Source: Blastopirellula marina DSM 3645 (GTDB lineage: Bacteria; Planctomycetota; Planctomycetia; Pirellulales; Pirellulaceae). From it: 64,000 nucleotides of DNA. How positions within the stretch are numbered: position 1 is the stretch's first letter; every line of letters begins with the position of its first letter. The notes beneath the pieces are model-generated. The model was not told where the DNA came from and did no database searches. It saw only the letters and a program-made list of their open reading frames with translations. This document shows positions 56,304 to 64,000 of this stretch, piece by piece. The stretch spans positions 310,001-374,000 of the forward strand of contig NZ_AANZ01000002.1 of assembly GCF_000153105.1 (NCBI RefSeq). The letters run 5' to 3'. The translations under genes were made by a program, and so were the position numbers.

Positions 56304-57590
56304 TCACCGATTGCTGCGAGTCTCCGCCTCGATTGGCGGTTCAAGCAAAAACAGCAGCGGAATCGCCGCCGCTGAGCGTAAAATCCACGCGGTGAGAAAA
56401 TAGGGAAAGTACGCGGCGGCATCGCCCCGAATCGCGGCGGGGATCAACCTGTCGGCCAGCGCCCCATCAATCAAGACCGAAACGGCGTAAACCACGCCGG
56501 TCAGGCCGAAATAGACGCTGATGTTGGCCGAAGCCTGTTTGGGCCCGGCGATCCGCAGCATCATCGCCGCCAGCGCCACGTTCGTGCCGACATAGGCGAT
56601 CAACGCCACATAGCTAGCGACATACCCCCATGCGCCTCCCAAATATAGGAGCGGAGCCAGCGCCACCGTCAACTGACATGCGATCATCAGCCCGCGGCAA
56701 CCAACCCGATCGACGATCCGGCCGCACCAAGGCGCTAGGATCGGTTGTCCCAGACGCATCAGCGCCTGGCTCCCCAGCACCAGCGCAAGCGACAACCCCA
56801 GCGCCTTATGAACGTAGCTCCAGCCAAGCGCGCTGGAGACCCCGTTGGCCGCCGAAAAGCAAACGCCGTAAATTAACAAGCGCCGCAGCGGTCGACTATG
56901 CAGCAGCGCTTCCCCCGCCGGCAAAGGTTTCCGATCTCCAAAACGGGCCGGAACATCGCTCATCCCCAGCAACGGAATCAACGCCGCGCCCAGCAACAGC
57001 GCTCCGCCGGCCGCCAAGATCAACAGCAACGGTAGCCGGGGCGCCGCTACGTATTGCTGGCGATACCAAATATCGAGCGCGCTGACCGTGACAAAACCGA
57101 CCAGTCGGCCGATGTTGAGCCACAACTCGCGCCGGCCTGAGAAACGTCCATAAAATCGCCCTGGAATGAGCCGAGCAAACCAGCTCCACAGACAGATCGT
57201 GCCGAGATATTCGCACAAGTGATAGAGACACCAACAGAGCACCAGCGCCACCAGGCTGAGCGATTTGCTGGGGAGCACGCCGGGATAAGCCGTCGTCGGC
57301 AATAGCAGCAGCAATACGACCGATGCGAAATAGAAAAGCAAGCAAGGCAGCCGATGGCCGCGGAAGCTGGCCAGAATCCGAGGTCCAAACCAACGCAGCA
57401 CGCCGGCAAGTTGCGGCGCCGCGATGATCCACGCGATCAGCGCGCTGCTTGCGCCAAGTTCCAGCGCCAAATAGGTGACTACCGACGTGCTGATGACGCC
57501 GTTACCAAACGCCCAGACGCCAGCGTTGGCGCTCGCAGCCGAGATCGCACGGCGGCGGTCGGCGGAGGTGACTGAGTCGGCAGCGAGCAT
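56304..57590 (-). CDS. MFS transporter
   Basis: The product has 428 residues from ATG 57590. The longer frame to 57722 reads through the MITE-like repeat and is excluded. About twelve hydrophobic helices, e.g. ALIAWIIAAPQLAGVLRWFGP, LPLLLILAAGGALLLGAALIPLLGM, VGCRGLMIACQLTVALAPLLYLGG and ASYVALIAYVGTNVALAAMMLRIAG. A major-facilitator pattern (GRFYGRFSGRRELWLNIGRLVG loop). The substrate is not evident. It lies 55 bases from the EboE-like gene on the same strand. Confidence 0.8.
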   Translation of the reverse strand: MLAADSVTSADRRRAISAASANAGVWAFGNGVISTSVVTYLALELGASSALIAWIIAAPQLAGVLRWFGPRILASFRGHRLPCLLFYFASVVLLLLLPTTAYPGVLPSKSLSLVALVLCWCLYHLCEYLGTICLWSWFARLIPGRFYGRFSGRRELWLNIGRLVGFVTVSALDIWYRQQYVAAPRLPLLLILAAGGALLLGAALIPLLGMSDVPARFGDRKPLPAGEALLHSRPLRRLLIYGVCFSAANGVSSALGWSYVHKALGLSLALVLGSQALMRLGQPILAPWCGRIVDRVGCRGLMIACQLTVALAPLLYLGGAWGYVASYVALIAYVGTNVALAAMMLRIAGPKQASANISVYFGLTGVVYAVSVLIDGALADRLIPAAIRGDAAAYFPYFLTAWILRSAAAIPLLFLLEPPIEAETRSNR

Positions 57591-57596
57591 GCGGTC

Positions 57597-57836
57597 GTTT
57601 CTCTTCGTAGCTCGATGCGCCAGGTTTGAGGTTGCGCTATTTCTGGAAAACAAGAATGGAACACGGCAGGAAAGCAAAGCTGGAAGAGCAGGAAGAAGGT
57701 CCGGCTGAAGAGCATCTCCCATAAAATACGAATGAGAGTGAGTCGCTACGCTCTCGTTTCTGACCGTGTTCTATCCTTCTCTTCAAGCAAATAGCGCATC
57801 CTCATAATCGGCGATTCGGGCTACGAAGAGAAAGCG
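57597..57836. mobile_element. MITE-like element, second copy
   Basis: The left end CTCTTCGTAGC...GGTTGCGCTATTTC (57600-57643) is mirrored at the right end by CAAATAGCGCATCC (57787-57800) and GGGCTACGAAGAGAAA (57818-57833). The spacing of the two blocks within each end matches the element at 10799-11071, though the middle is different (it has GAGAGTGAGTCGCTACGCTCTCG as an internal palindrome). It fills the gap between the MFS start and the DUF3299 stop. Confidence 0.58.
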
Positions 57837-57842
57837 GCTGCG

Positions 57843-58577
57843 TTACTTCGCTGATTCTCCGTCCATGCGATAGATCGCCAAGTGTTTGCCGTCGCCCCCT
57901 TTGTATTCCTTCACCTCGAAGACGCCTTCGACGGTAATCGGTCGTACGGTGAAGTCGACGCCGGGGCCTGTCATCTCGACTAAGATGCAGTCGTAAAGCG
58001 CCGCGCCTGGGCCAAAACAGCACTCCATGTTATCGCGGACCAGCACAAACTGCTTGATGCCGCGCGATTCAAAACTAGGCAAGATATAGCCGCGAATCCG
58101 AATTTTCTGGTTCCCCAACTCTTCGATCCGCTCAGGCAACATCGACCGCGTAAAGGGCTCTCCCTTTTCCATCTCAAACGCGATGTCGTCAAACGTCAGA
58201 TCTTGCACGCCTGGCTTGCGGGGCAAGGTTTTGTCGGGAGCCAGCGCTTTGCTCGGCTTGGTCGCTGCGGTGGTCGTCGGCGTCGTTGTTTGTTCGTCTG
58301 GATTGGCCGCCGGCATCGCGTCTTTGGTCTCTGCCGTCTGCGCCGTATCGACCTGCGGCGCAGCATCCGGCTTCGGTTCGTTCGGCTTCGGCTCGTCTGT
58401 CGGAGGTGTCTCTCCGGTCGCGGCGGTCGGCGTTTCCTCGGGCGATAGAACGCCGTCGAGGCCGGTCATGTTGGACGAGTAGGGAGTCCCCTCCGGCGTC
58501 GCCGGAGTACAGGCGGCGTAGAACACCAGAATCGCGAAGCTGGAAAATATCGCGACAGCTGAACAGCGAATCCACAT
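57843..58577 (-). CDS. DUF3299 lipoprotein-like protein, copy 2
   Basis: The product has 244 residues from ATG 58577. A hydrophobic start with FAILVFYAAC suggests a lipoprotein signal with C23. A long disordered, proline/threonine-rich linker (to about 130) precedes the DUF3299 domain: LTFDDIAFEMEKGEPFTRSMLPERIEELGNQKIRIRGYILPSFESRGIKQFVLVRDNMECCFGPGAALYDCILVEM. The C-C-F-G motif is shared with the next gene. It is the last gene of a five-gene minus-strand operon with an ABC transporter, 44 bases after the previous gene. Periplasmic role unknown. Confidence 0.82.
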   Translation of the reverse strand: MWIRCSAVAIFSSFAILVFYAACTPATPEGTPYSSNMTGLDGVLSPEETPTAATGETPPTDEPKPNEPKPDAAPQVDTAQTAETKDAMPAANPDEQTTTPTTTAATKPSKALAPDKTLPRKPGVQDLTFDDIAFEMEKGEPFTRSMLPERIEELGNQKIRIRGYILPSFESRGIKQFVLVRDNMECCFGPGAALYDCILVEMTGPGVDFTVRPITVEGVFEVKEYKGGDGKHLAIYRMDGESAK

Positions 58578-58621
58578 AGGCGTGTGCTTGGGAGGAAAGA
58601 GTCGCGGCAAGCGTAAAGCGT

Positions 58622-59302
58622 TTACTTTACGTAGTCGGCGTCGATTTCGTAATAGACCCCGGTCAGGTCTTTCATCTGGTGCAAATGCTTGTTGATCGTC
58701 AGCGTACCCCCAATCTTACGCCGATTGTAAGACCAATTCACTCGCAGCGGATCACGCAGGCGAACTTCGATCATATCGGTCAGCTTCGGTTGGCCGCCGA
58801 AACAACAAGTATCAAAGTCGGGAACCAAGACAAAGCGGTTCAGACCTTCTTTTTGATCATGCGGGTAGACGTAGCCGTTGATCAACACGCGCTTGCCGTC
58901 ATATTTCCACGCTTTTTCGGGCACAACCGCCGTGTTGCCCAGGTCCGGCTGAAGCGAGCCGAACGCCATCACTTCGTAGCCTTCGGGGATATTCACGTAT
59001 TCTTCGTAGTAATAGCGGCTCGGGCTCAGCACCAGCGCCAGCGCACTGAGCACCGTCCCGGTGATCGCAACTTTGCGCCCTGTCACCAGATCACGGTTTC
59101 GATCGACAGTTCGAATGGTGAACAAGCCAAAGCCAACGCCGACTACCGCCAACGGTAAGAGCGAGACGGAAAAGATCGACAACAAGCTCAAAAAGCCGAC
59201 AATCAGCGAACCAACCGCCAATCCGCTCAGCGATCGATAACGATCGTAATCGGGCTGTCCATCAGGAGTTTGAGCTGGGGGTGAATCCAAGGTCGCAGTC
59301 AT
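58622..59302 (-). CDS. DUF4190-like / DUF3299 membrane protein, copy 1
   Basis: The product has 226 residues from ATG 59302. Two or three N-terminal helices (LAVGSLIVGFLSLLSIFSVSLLPLAVVGVGFGLFTI and VAITGTVLSALALVLS) form a DUF4190-like part. A periplasmic DUF3299 domain follows: WKYDGKRVLINGYVYPHDQKEGLNRFVLVPDFDTCCFGGQPKLTDMIEVRLRDPLRVNW. Its F-D-T-C-C-F-G aligns with the C-C-F-G of the neighbouring gene, so the two are paralogous domains. It lies 94 bases after the HEAT-like gene. Confidence 0.8.
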   Translation of the reverse strand: MTATLDSPPAQTPDGQPDYDRYRSLSGLAVGSLIVGFLSLLSIFSVSLLPLAVVGVGFGLFTIRTVDRNRDLVTGRKVAITGTVLSALALVLSPSRYYYEEYVNIPEGYEVMAFGSLQPDLGNTAVVPEKAWKYDGKRVLINGYVYPHDQKEGLNRFVLVPDFDTCCFGGQPKLTDMIEVRLRDPLRVNWSYNRRKIGGTLTINKHLHQMKDLTGVYYEIDADYVK

Positions 59303-59396
59303 GAGTCGTTCAGGATAAGTTCGAAAAGTCGGATGCGTCGTGCGTCGAGCCAAGAATCGTCTTCGCTGACGATTCGCTACCGATTGGATTTGTGCG

Positions 59397-60965
59397 TTAC
59401 GCACTGGGCGCTTGATAAGGACTTCGCAAGATCAGCCACATCCCCAAGGCCAGCAGCAAACCGACAACCAGCGGCGTCGCTACCAGAACGAGTCGATTTG
59501 CCGACGGGGCTTCCACCGCTTGCGGGTTCTGTATTGCATCGGCCAACAAGCGATCGCCGCGGGTCGCAAAACGTTCCGCAGCCGATGCTGCGGCCGCAGG
59601 TTCGGTCAACGGTTCTTTCGCTTCGTCGGTCGCAATGACCGGCGCTTCGTTCATGTTTTCTACGGCCGCGTCTTGGTCTTCGCTGAGGGGAGCTTCGTCG
59701 ACGCCGACTTCGACTTCGGTCGTTTCCGTATCGGCTGTCAGCTCCTGCGTCGCTTCCGCCGAAACCAACTGCACGCCGACTTTTTGGTCCGCCATCGCGA
59801 TCGCTTGTTCAGCGTCGCGTGACGGCGTGACTCCGGAGTTGCGGAACGGGAAGAAGGTTTGGGCCCGCTTCATCGCTTCGGGATCGACTTTCTCCAGTTC
59901 GGCCAGCGCTTCTTTGGCTTCCGGTTTCGGACAGGCCATCAAGTAGCGAATCACCGGAACGCGCACCCAGCTCGAATCGTCATTCGCTTCTTTAAACAAC
60001 GTCGACAGTCGATCGATCACCGACCAGTCTTCCCAACGCGCAAGGTCGACGATCACCAGGTCGGCCAGCGACGGGCGATCCAGCATCAAATGCAACCCTT
60101 GCAGCAGACGCTCACGCGGAATGATGTCGGTCTCGGTTCCGTGAAAGCGAATCGCCATGATCGCCGCGTAGGTGTCGGCGTATTCCGCTTCTTTGTCTTC
60201 CAGAAACAACTTCTCGATCAGCGGCATCCCATCAGCGCCGCCGAGGGTCAAATAGCAACCGATCAGCGCGTCGAGTCCCGCTTTTTGTTTGCGATCATCG
60301 CTCTTGAGCATCGTTTCTAAAAACGGCAGATCGGCTTTGCTGCCGCAGACGCCCAGCATGGTGAAGTAGAGCCGGCGATGATTCGCCTGCAGGTCGTCGT
60401 TCTTCAGCCACTCGATCAATTGATCGTGATTCATATCAGGCTTCAGCGAGTGCAACCAATCGTAGGGCGCTTTGGCGAACTCGTCATAAGCGTCGCGCGA
60501 CGCCATGTCGTCTTTTCCTTCCAGATACTTCTGGAAGTAGATCAGGCGGTGATAGTCGTCTTTCGGCTGCTTGATCGAACCGAGAATATAGTCAACGGTC
60601 GAATCTTCGAGCAGCGTCGGCGTCGACCACATCAGATTGGTCGGGTCCGAGCCCATAATCAGAAACTTGCGTCCTTCGCGACCTTCGCCGTAATAAAGCG
60701 TTTCGACGCTCTTGGCGTCGTTCAAATGCTCTTTCCCTTTGATCACCTGGGTAATGATAAAGTTCGCTTTGACGCCGCCGATACTTGGATCGGGGGTCGT
60801 CGCCGGAACCTTCTCGAGCTTGGCGATCAGCGCCACGTCCATCGACTCGATTTCTTCCGAGAACGTTTGCGAAACGGCCGCACAAAACGGACAAGCAGAC
60901 GCCGTCGACAGCGGAGCCGTGGCCAACACCGTCAAAATCAAAAGCCAGGTTAGAAGAGAGCGCAT
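59397..60965 (-). CDS. Membrane-anchored HEAT-like protein with CPFC motif
   Basis: The product has 522 residues from ATG 60965. A signal peptide (to about 23, STASA) is followed at once by C-P-F-C (25-28), which could bind metal or haem or form a disulfide. A beta domain (about 30-130) is followed by helical HEAT-like repeats (about 150-360, e.g. DLPFLETMLKSDDRKQKAGLDALIGCYLTLGG). An acidic spacer (about 395-470) and a C-terminal membrane helix (NRLVLVATPLVVGLLLALGMWLIL) end the protein. It starts 28 bases after the permease gene stop. Likely the periplasmic partner of the transporter. Confidence 0.8.
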   Translation of the reverse strand: MRSLLTWLLILTVLATAPLSTASACPFCAAVSQTFSEEIESMDVALIAKLEKVPATTPDPSIGGVKANFIITQVIKGKEHLNDAKSVETLYYGEGREGRKFLIMGSDPTNLMWSTPTLLEDSTVDYILGSIKQPKDDYHRLIYFQKYLEGKDDMASRDAYDEFAKAPYDWLHSLKPDMNHDQLIEWLKNDDLQANHRRLYFTMLGVCGSKADLPFLETMLKSDDRKQKAGLDALIGCYLTLGGADGMPLIEKLFLEDKEAEYADTYAAIMAIRFHGTETDIIPRERLLQGLHLMLDRPSLADLVIVDLARWEDWSVIDRLSTLFKEANDDSSWVRVPVIRYLMACPKPEAKEALAELEKVDPEAMKRAQTFFPFRNSGVTPSRDAEQAIAMADQKVGVQLVSAEATQELTADTETTEVEVGVDEAPLSEDQDAAVENMNEAPVIATDEAKEPLTEPAAAASAAERFATRGDRLLADAIQNPQAVEAPSANRLVLVATPLVVGLLLALGMWLILRSPYQAPSA

Positions 60966-60993
60966 CGACTTCTCGCAGGCAGGGAGGGAAGGA

Positions 60994-62436
60994 TCAGTCG
61001 CCGAGCGACTCGGCCACATCGGTTTTATAAGCAGTATACGCCGGTATGAAACCGACCAGCACCGCCAATAGGATCAAGCCGGGAATGATCAGCAGCTCTA
61101 GGCTGAGCAACTCCCGCAGATAGGAAGGCAACACATTTATTATGGCGGGTCCCATCCACAATTCAAACGTCATCGGCAGGGGCGCTAGGTCAAAAAAGCC
61201 GATCGAGACCCCGGTTTTCGCTTCAATCATAGGACTGGCCGAAGCCATCATCGCGTGGCCGACGAACCAGCCGATCAGGCCGCCGCCGACCGACAAAATG
61301 ACCGATTCCAGCAAAATAACCATCATCACCGTGCCGCGACTCGCGCCCAACGCACGCATCACCGCAATCTCATGTTTGCGGTCGTTCATGGAGTTGTAAA
61401 TGCTTACCAGGATTGAGATTCCAGAAACAATGCAGATCATCACGGTGATGACCAGCAGCAGCGTCTGGATCGGTGAGACGATCAATTCAAACAGATTCGA
61501 GATTTCTAAGACCGGCAGCACCACTTGGGCGACATTTCCCTCGTTGACGGCGTTGCGAATAAAAATTGGCGAAAATGGGTCATTGGTCCGAATCAGCACC
61601 GCCGTCACTTCGCGCTGGTCAATCGGCAGCGGAGAACGGCGGAGGGAGGCCTCTTTTTTGGTTTCTGGCGAAGAATCCGGCGCCTCGTCGTCGACCGGTT
61701 TGGCGTGCCCCTCCATCAAATAGAAGCCTTCCATGTTGATGAAGACCCCCCGATCGTTCGGCGTGCCTGAGGGTTCCAGAATGCCGACCACGATGAACGG
61801 AGACTCGTCATGCGCGTGTCCTTCGTCCGAACCGTGCGCTGCGGCGATCTTATCCCCCAGCTTCAATCCGGTTTCCTTCGCGACAATCGAGCCGACAACC
61901 GCTTCGTAGTAGCCATGCTCTTGGTCCCAGGTTTTGAAGTTGCGCCCCTGGGCGAAGTGATAGCGCGGCTCTTCGGCGTTGTATTGATCGCGGAACAGCT
62001 CGAAAAATTTGGGGAGCGTTCCGATCACGCGAAAGCGTTTGAAGTAGTCACCCAGACAGACGGGAATCGCGAAGTCCGTATTGCCCGCGTACTTGCCATC
62101 CTTCAGCTCGCTGAGCGTGCTCTCGGGCATTAGCTCCAGTTCTTTTTTCTGCTGATCGGCGGAAAGGAACTCTTGATAGAACGTGTAGGGGATGTTCTCG
62201 ACCGGCTCGCTCAAGTAGTAAGTCGTATTGAGGACCAGCTGCAGCTTGCCTCCTTTGGCTCCGGCGATCAAACCATATCCCAGGTTTGAATTGCCCATGA
62301 ACGAGTCAGAGACCATGCCGTAGGTCAACAAGACCGCAGTCACCAACGCGACCCCCATCGCCATCGACAAGGCCGTCAAACTAGATGCGAGCGCCCGTTG
62401 GGTGACGCTGCGCCATGCAATCGCCCACCGCGTCAT
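60994..62436 (-). CDS. ABC transporter permease, FtsX/MacB type
   Basis: The product has 480 residues. The N-terminal helix (LASSLTALSMAMGVALVTAVLLTYGMVSD) is followed by a large periplasmic MacB-type domain (about 45-340), then three helices in the FtsX core (LLLVITVMICIVSGISILVSIYNSMNDRKHEIAVMRALGASRGTVMMVILLESVILSVGGGLIGWFVG and LLIIPGLILLAVLVGFIPAYTAY). The ERKHEIAVMRALGA-like motif is diagnostic of FtsX permeases, here DRKHEIAVMRALGAS. It overlaps the ATPase gene by four bases. It probably moves lipoproteins, lipids or a metal ligand; not decided. Confidence 0.9.
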   Translation of the reverse strand: MTRWAIAWRSVTQRALASSLTALSMAMGVALVTAVLLTYGMVSDSFMGNSNLGYGLIAGAKGGKLQLVLNTTYYLSEPVENIPYTFYQEFLSADQQKKELELMPESTLSELKDGKYAGNTDFAIPVCLGDYFKRFRVIGTLPKFFELFRDQYNAEEPRYHFAQGRNFKTWDQEHGYYEAVVGSIVAKETGLKLGDKIAAAHGSDEGHAHDESPFIVVGILEPSGTPNDRGVFINMEGFYLMEGHAKPVDDEAPDSSPETKKEASLRRSPLPIDQREVTAVLIRTNDPFSPIFIRNAVNEGNVAQVVLPVLEISNLFELIVSPIQTLLLVITVMICIVSGISILVSIYNSMNDRKHEIAVMRALGASRGTVMMVILLESVILSVGGGLIGWFVGHAMMASASPMIEAKTGVSIGFFDLAPLPMTFELWMGPAIINVLPSYLRELLSLELLIIPGLILLAVLVGFIPAYTAYKTDVAESLGD

Positions 62437-63107
62437 GACGTCACCTTGCTCAATTGATTGATCTCGTCCAAACGTTCGACCCGGTCAAACTGACCGGCTA
62501 CTTCCAGCGAATGCGTCACCATCATCAAAGCAATCTTTTCTTCGTTGCAGGTTTGGCGAATCAAATCGATGATCGATTGCTGATTGCCCGGATCAACATT
62601 GGCGGTCGGTTCGTCCGCCAACAGTAGTCGCGGTCGATTCGCCAACGCTCGCGCGACGGCGACGCGTTGCTGTTCGCCGACCGACATCGTCTTCGGCTTG
62701 TGACTCATGCGTTCGGCCAGCCCAACGCGTTCCAGCAGTTGGATCGCGCGGCCGCGATCGGTTCCGCGGCCCGAGAAGGCCATCCCCAGCAAAACGTTCT
62801 CCAGCGCCGTAAAGGCCGGCAGCAAGTTGAACGTTTGAAAGACGTAGCCAATCTTCTCGGCTCGCAAACGATCCCGGCCTTGCTCAGACAAGCGGCGGAG
62901 ATCGATGCCGTCAATCTGCACGCTGCCAGAGTCAGCATGACTGATCCCTGAGATGACATGCAGCAGGGTCGTTTTTCCGCACCCACTGCGCCCGATCAGA
63001 ATCATCTGCTCGGCGTCAGATAGCTCAAATCGGGGGATTTCAAGGATCGGAAGCGGTTGGCCGTTGGGCTCAATGTACGACTTTTTGACGTTTTCCAGCA
63101 GCAGCAT
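62433..63107 (-). CDS. ABC transporter ATPase, LolD/MacB type
   Basis: The product has 224 residues. Walker A GRSGCGKT (39-46), Q-loop YVFQTFNLLPAFTALENVLLG, signature MSVGEQQRVAVARAL, Walker B RLLLADEPTANVD and H-loop MMVTHS are complete. The signature has S-V-G-E instead of the usual S-G-G-E. It pairs with the FtsX-type permease encoded immediately downstream (ATGA overlap), and heads the five-gene operon. Cytosolic face of the inner membrane. Upstream, 263 bases separate it from the sialidase-like gene, room for divergent promoters. Confidence 0.93.
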   Translation of the reverse strand: MLLLENVKKSYIEPNGQPLPILEIPRFELSDAEQMILIGRSGCGKTTLLHVISGISHADSGSVQIDGIDLRRLSEQGRDRLRAEKIGYVFQTFNLLPAFTALENVLLGMAFSGRGTDRGRAIQLLERVGLAERMSHKPKTMSVGEQQRVAVARALANRPRLLLADEPTANVDPGNQQSIIDLIRQTCNEEKIALMMVTHSLEVAGQFDRVERLDEINQLSKVTS

Positions 63108-63370
63108 GTTGCTTGTCTGTCTAACGTTAGAGCAAGGGAAGGGGAATGGTCGATCGCCCTAGGAGAGCATTTTCGACCGAACCGGGAAACCGTTTATTGA
63201 AGTTCAGTCAGCCCCGATCGTCCAGGGCTGCGGGCCTACTTTTTGCAAATCGTTTGTAGAAACTTAACTACGGGATCGCTAGCAAAAAGGTTCGCAGCGG
63301 TTGTAGCAACACGTTAAACTCGCTCATGTCGCCAACTTTCCGCCCTGCCAGTCCCCGCCGGACCCTCCTC

Positions 63371-64000
63371 ATGAAACGCTACGGATTCCCGCTCTTGTTG
63401 CTGCTGATCGCTTCGCTCGCGAGTGCTGAATCAGACAGCGAGACGGTTGCGACCGATATGCTCACCTCACAGCCGGGGGTCGTTTCGGTGGAGTATCTCA
63501 CTGACGGCGCTCCGCACGATAGTTGTCATGCTTCGACAATCGCCCATACTCCGGCTGGTTTTGTCGCCGCTTGGTTTGGCGGCACGCGCGAAGGCGCCAA
63601 GGATGTCGGCATCTATTTCAATCGCCAAGTAGACGGCAAGTGGATCACGCCGGTCGAAGTCGCCAATGGAGTGCAGTACGTTTCACCCACGGGAAAAGAG
63701 CATCGCCATCCTTGCTGGAACCCGGTGCTGCATCAAGCGCAAGAGGGCCCGCTGATGCTGTTCTATAAATGCGGGCCCACCCCCAGCACCTGGTGGGGAA
63801 TGCTAATGACTTCCGACGATAGCGGCGTAACTTGGAGCGAGCCCCAGCGGCTGCCGGAAGGAATCGATGGCCCCGTCAAAAACAAAGCGATCGAGCATGA
63901 CGGGCGATTGGTCTGTCCCTCGAGCAGCGAAAACCACGGCTGGCGTTTGCACTTGGAAATAACGTCCGATCAAGGCCGCGCGTGGACCCGCGTCGGCCCG
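63371..64000 (+). CDS. Sialidase-like (BNR repeat) secreted protein, N-terminal part
   Basis: 210 codons, open at the window end. A signal peptide (MKRYGFPLLLLLIASLASA, about 1-19) leads into DSCHASTIAHTPAGFVAAWFGGTREGAKDVGIYFNR, the usual beginning of the BNR_2/exo-alpha-sialidase-like family common in planctomycetes. KTIH-like second blade elements follow, e.g. GKEHRHPCWNPVLHQ and LMTSDDSGVTWSEPQRLPEGIDGPVKNKAIE. Whether it cleaves sialic acid or another sugar is unknown. An in-frame ATG at 63326 would make a longer, less hydrophobic leader. Confidence 0.87.
   Translation, partial: MKRYGFPLLLLLIASLASAESDSETVATDMLTSQPGVVSVEYLTDGAPHDSCHASTIAHTPAGFVAAWFGGTREGAKDVGIYFNRQVDGKWITPVEVANGVQYVSPTGKEHRHPCWNPVLHQAQEGPLMLFYKCGPTPSTWWGMLMTSDDSGVTWSEPQRLPEGIDGPVKNKAIEHDGRLVCPSSSENHGWRLHLEITSDQGRAWTRVGP

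Noticed and set aside
57591-57722. N-terminal extension of the MFS transporter frame
   Set aside because: The extra 44 codons read through the inverted end of the MITE-like element and give a non-membrane, Ser/Arg-rich leader. ATG 57590 is the better start.

Overview
The window reads as a chromosomal segment of a marine-type planctomycete of the Pirellula/Blastopirellula kind. The basis is gene content: a DUF1549/DUF1553 cytochrome-type protein paired with a DUF1501 protein, a DUF6677-like protein, a FloA flotillin, a sialidase-like secreted protein, two DUF3299 proteins beside an FtsX-type ABC transporter, and many secreted beta-propeller and hydrolase genes. The genus is inferred from family knowledge, not from a database search.

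Region 1 (1-6015) is a chromosomal integron. The first 100 bases are the 3' end of an integron integrase, followed by an attI-like segment and eight gene cassettes, each ending in a roughly 90-bp attC site. The integrase is transcribed in the same direction as the cassettes, unlike the divergent layout of class 1 integrons. Cassette products are mostly unknown small proteins. One is a SUKH/SMI1-KNR4-like protein, one resembles a receiver-like domain, and one cassette carries two overlapping membrane-protein genes. The last attC looks degenerate and is followed by about 870 bases with no convincing gene.

Region 2 (6887-25449) is mostly housekeeping and planctomycete-typical: a Na+/H+ antiporter, lpxD-lpxI (lipid A synthesis), a PQQ-type propeller, a DUF3386-like protein, a kelch protein, uvrA, the DUF1549/DUF1553-DUF1501 pair, an HDOD protein and a TPR protein. 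thyA-folA (25459-26741) follow on the minus strand.

Region 3 (26814-42338) is the most interesting. A minus-strand operon encodes VgrG, an acidic/basic repeat protein, a beta-repeat spike-like protein, two paralogous DUF6931-like proteins, a coiled-coil protein and a PAAR tip. No type VI sheath, baseplate or ATPase gene is present in the window. Divergent from it are two very large membrane-anchored paralogues: one with an intact caspase-like His/Cys dyad, an EF-hand loop and a VWA domain, the other with the dyad and the EF-hand acids replaced. This island is my best candidate for an undescribed system.

Region 4 (42344-44937) is a repeat and mobile-element zone: three tandem ~90-bp repeats, a REP-associated tyrosine transposase with four REP-like units, and an IS110-family transposase broken by an in-frame amber codon.

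Region 5 (44957-64000) holds a DUF6677-like protein, hemW overlapping a metallo-beta-lactamase nuclease gene, a nucleoside-deoxyribosyltransferase-like protein, an M20 peptidase, secreted alpha/beta hydrolases, floA, a DUF4013 protein, an EboE-like protein, an MFS transporter, a five-gene ABC/DUF3299/HEAT-like operon, and the start of a sialidase-like gene. Two intergenic gaps (near 10.8-11.07 kb and 57.6-57.84 kb) are filled by related short elements with inverted ends that look like MITEs.
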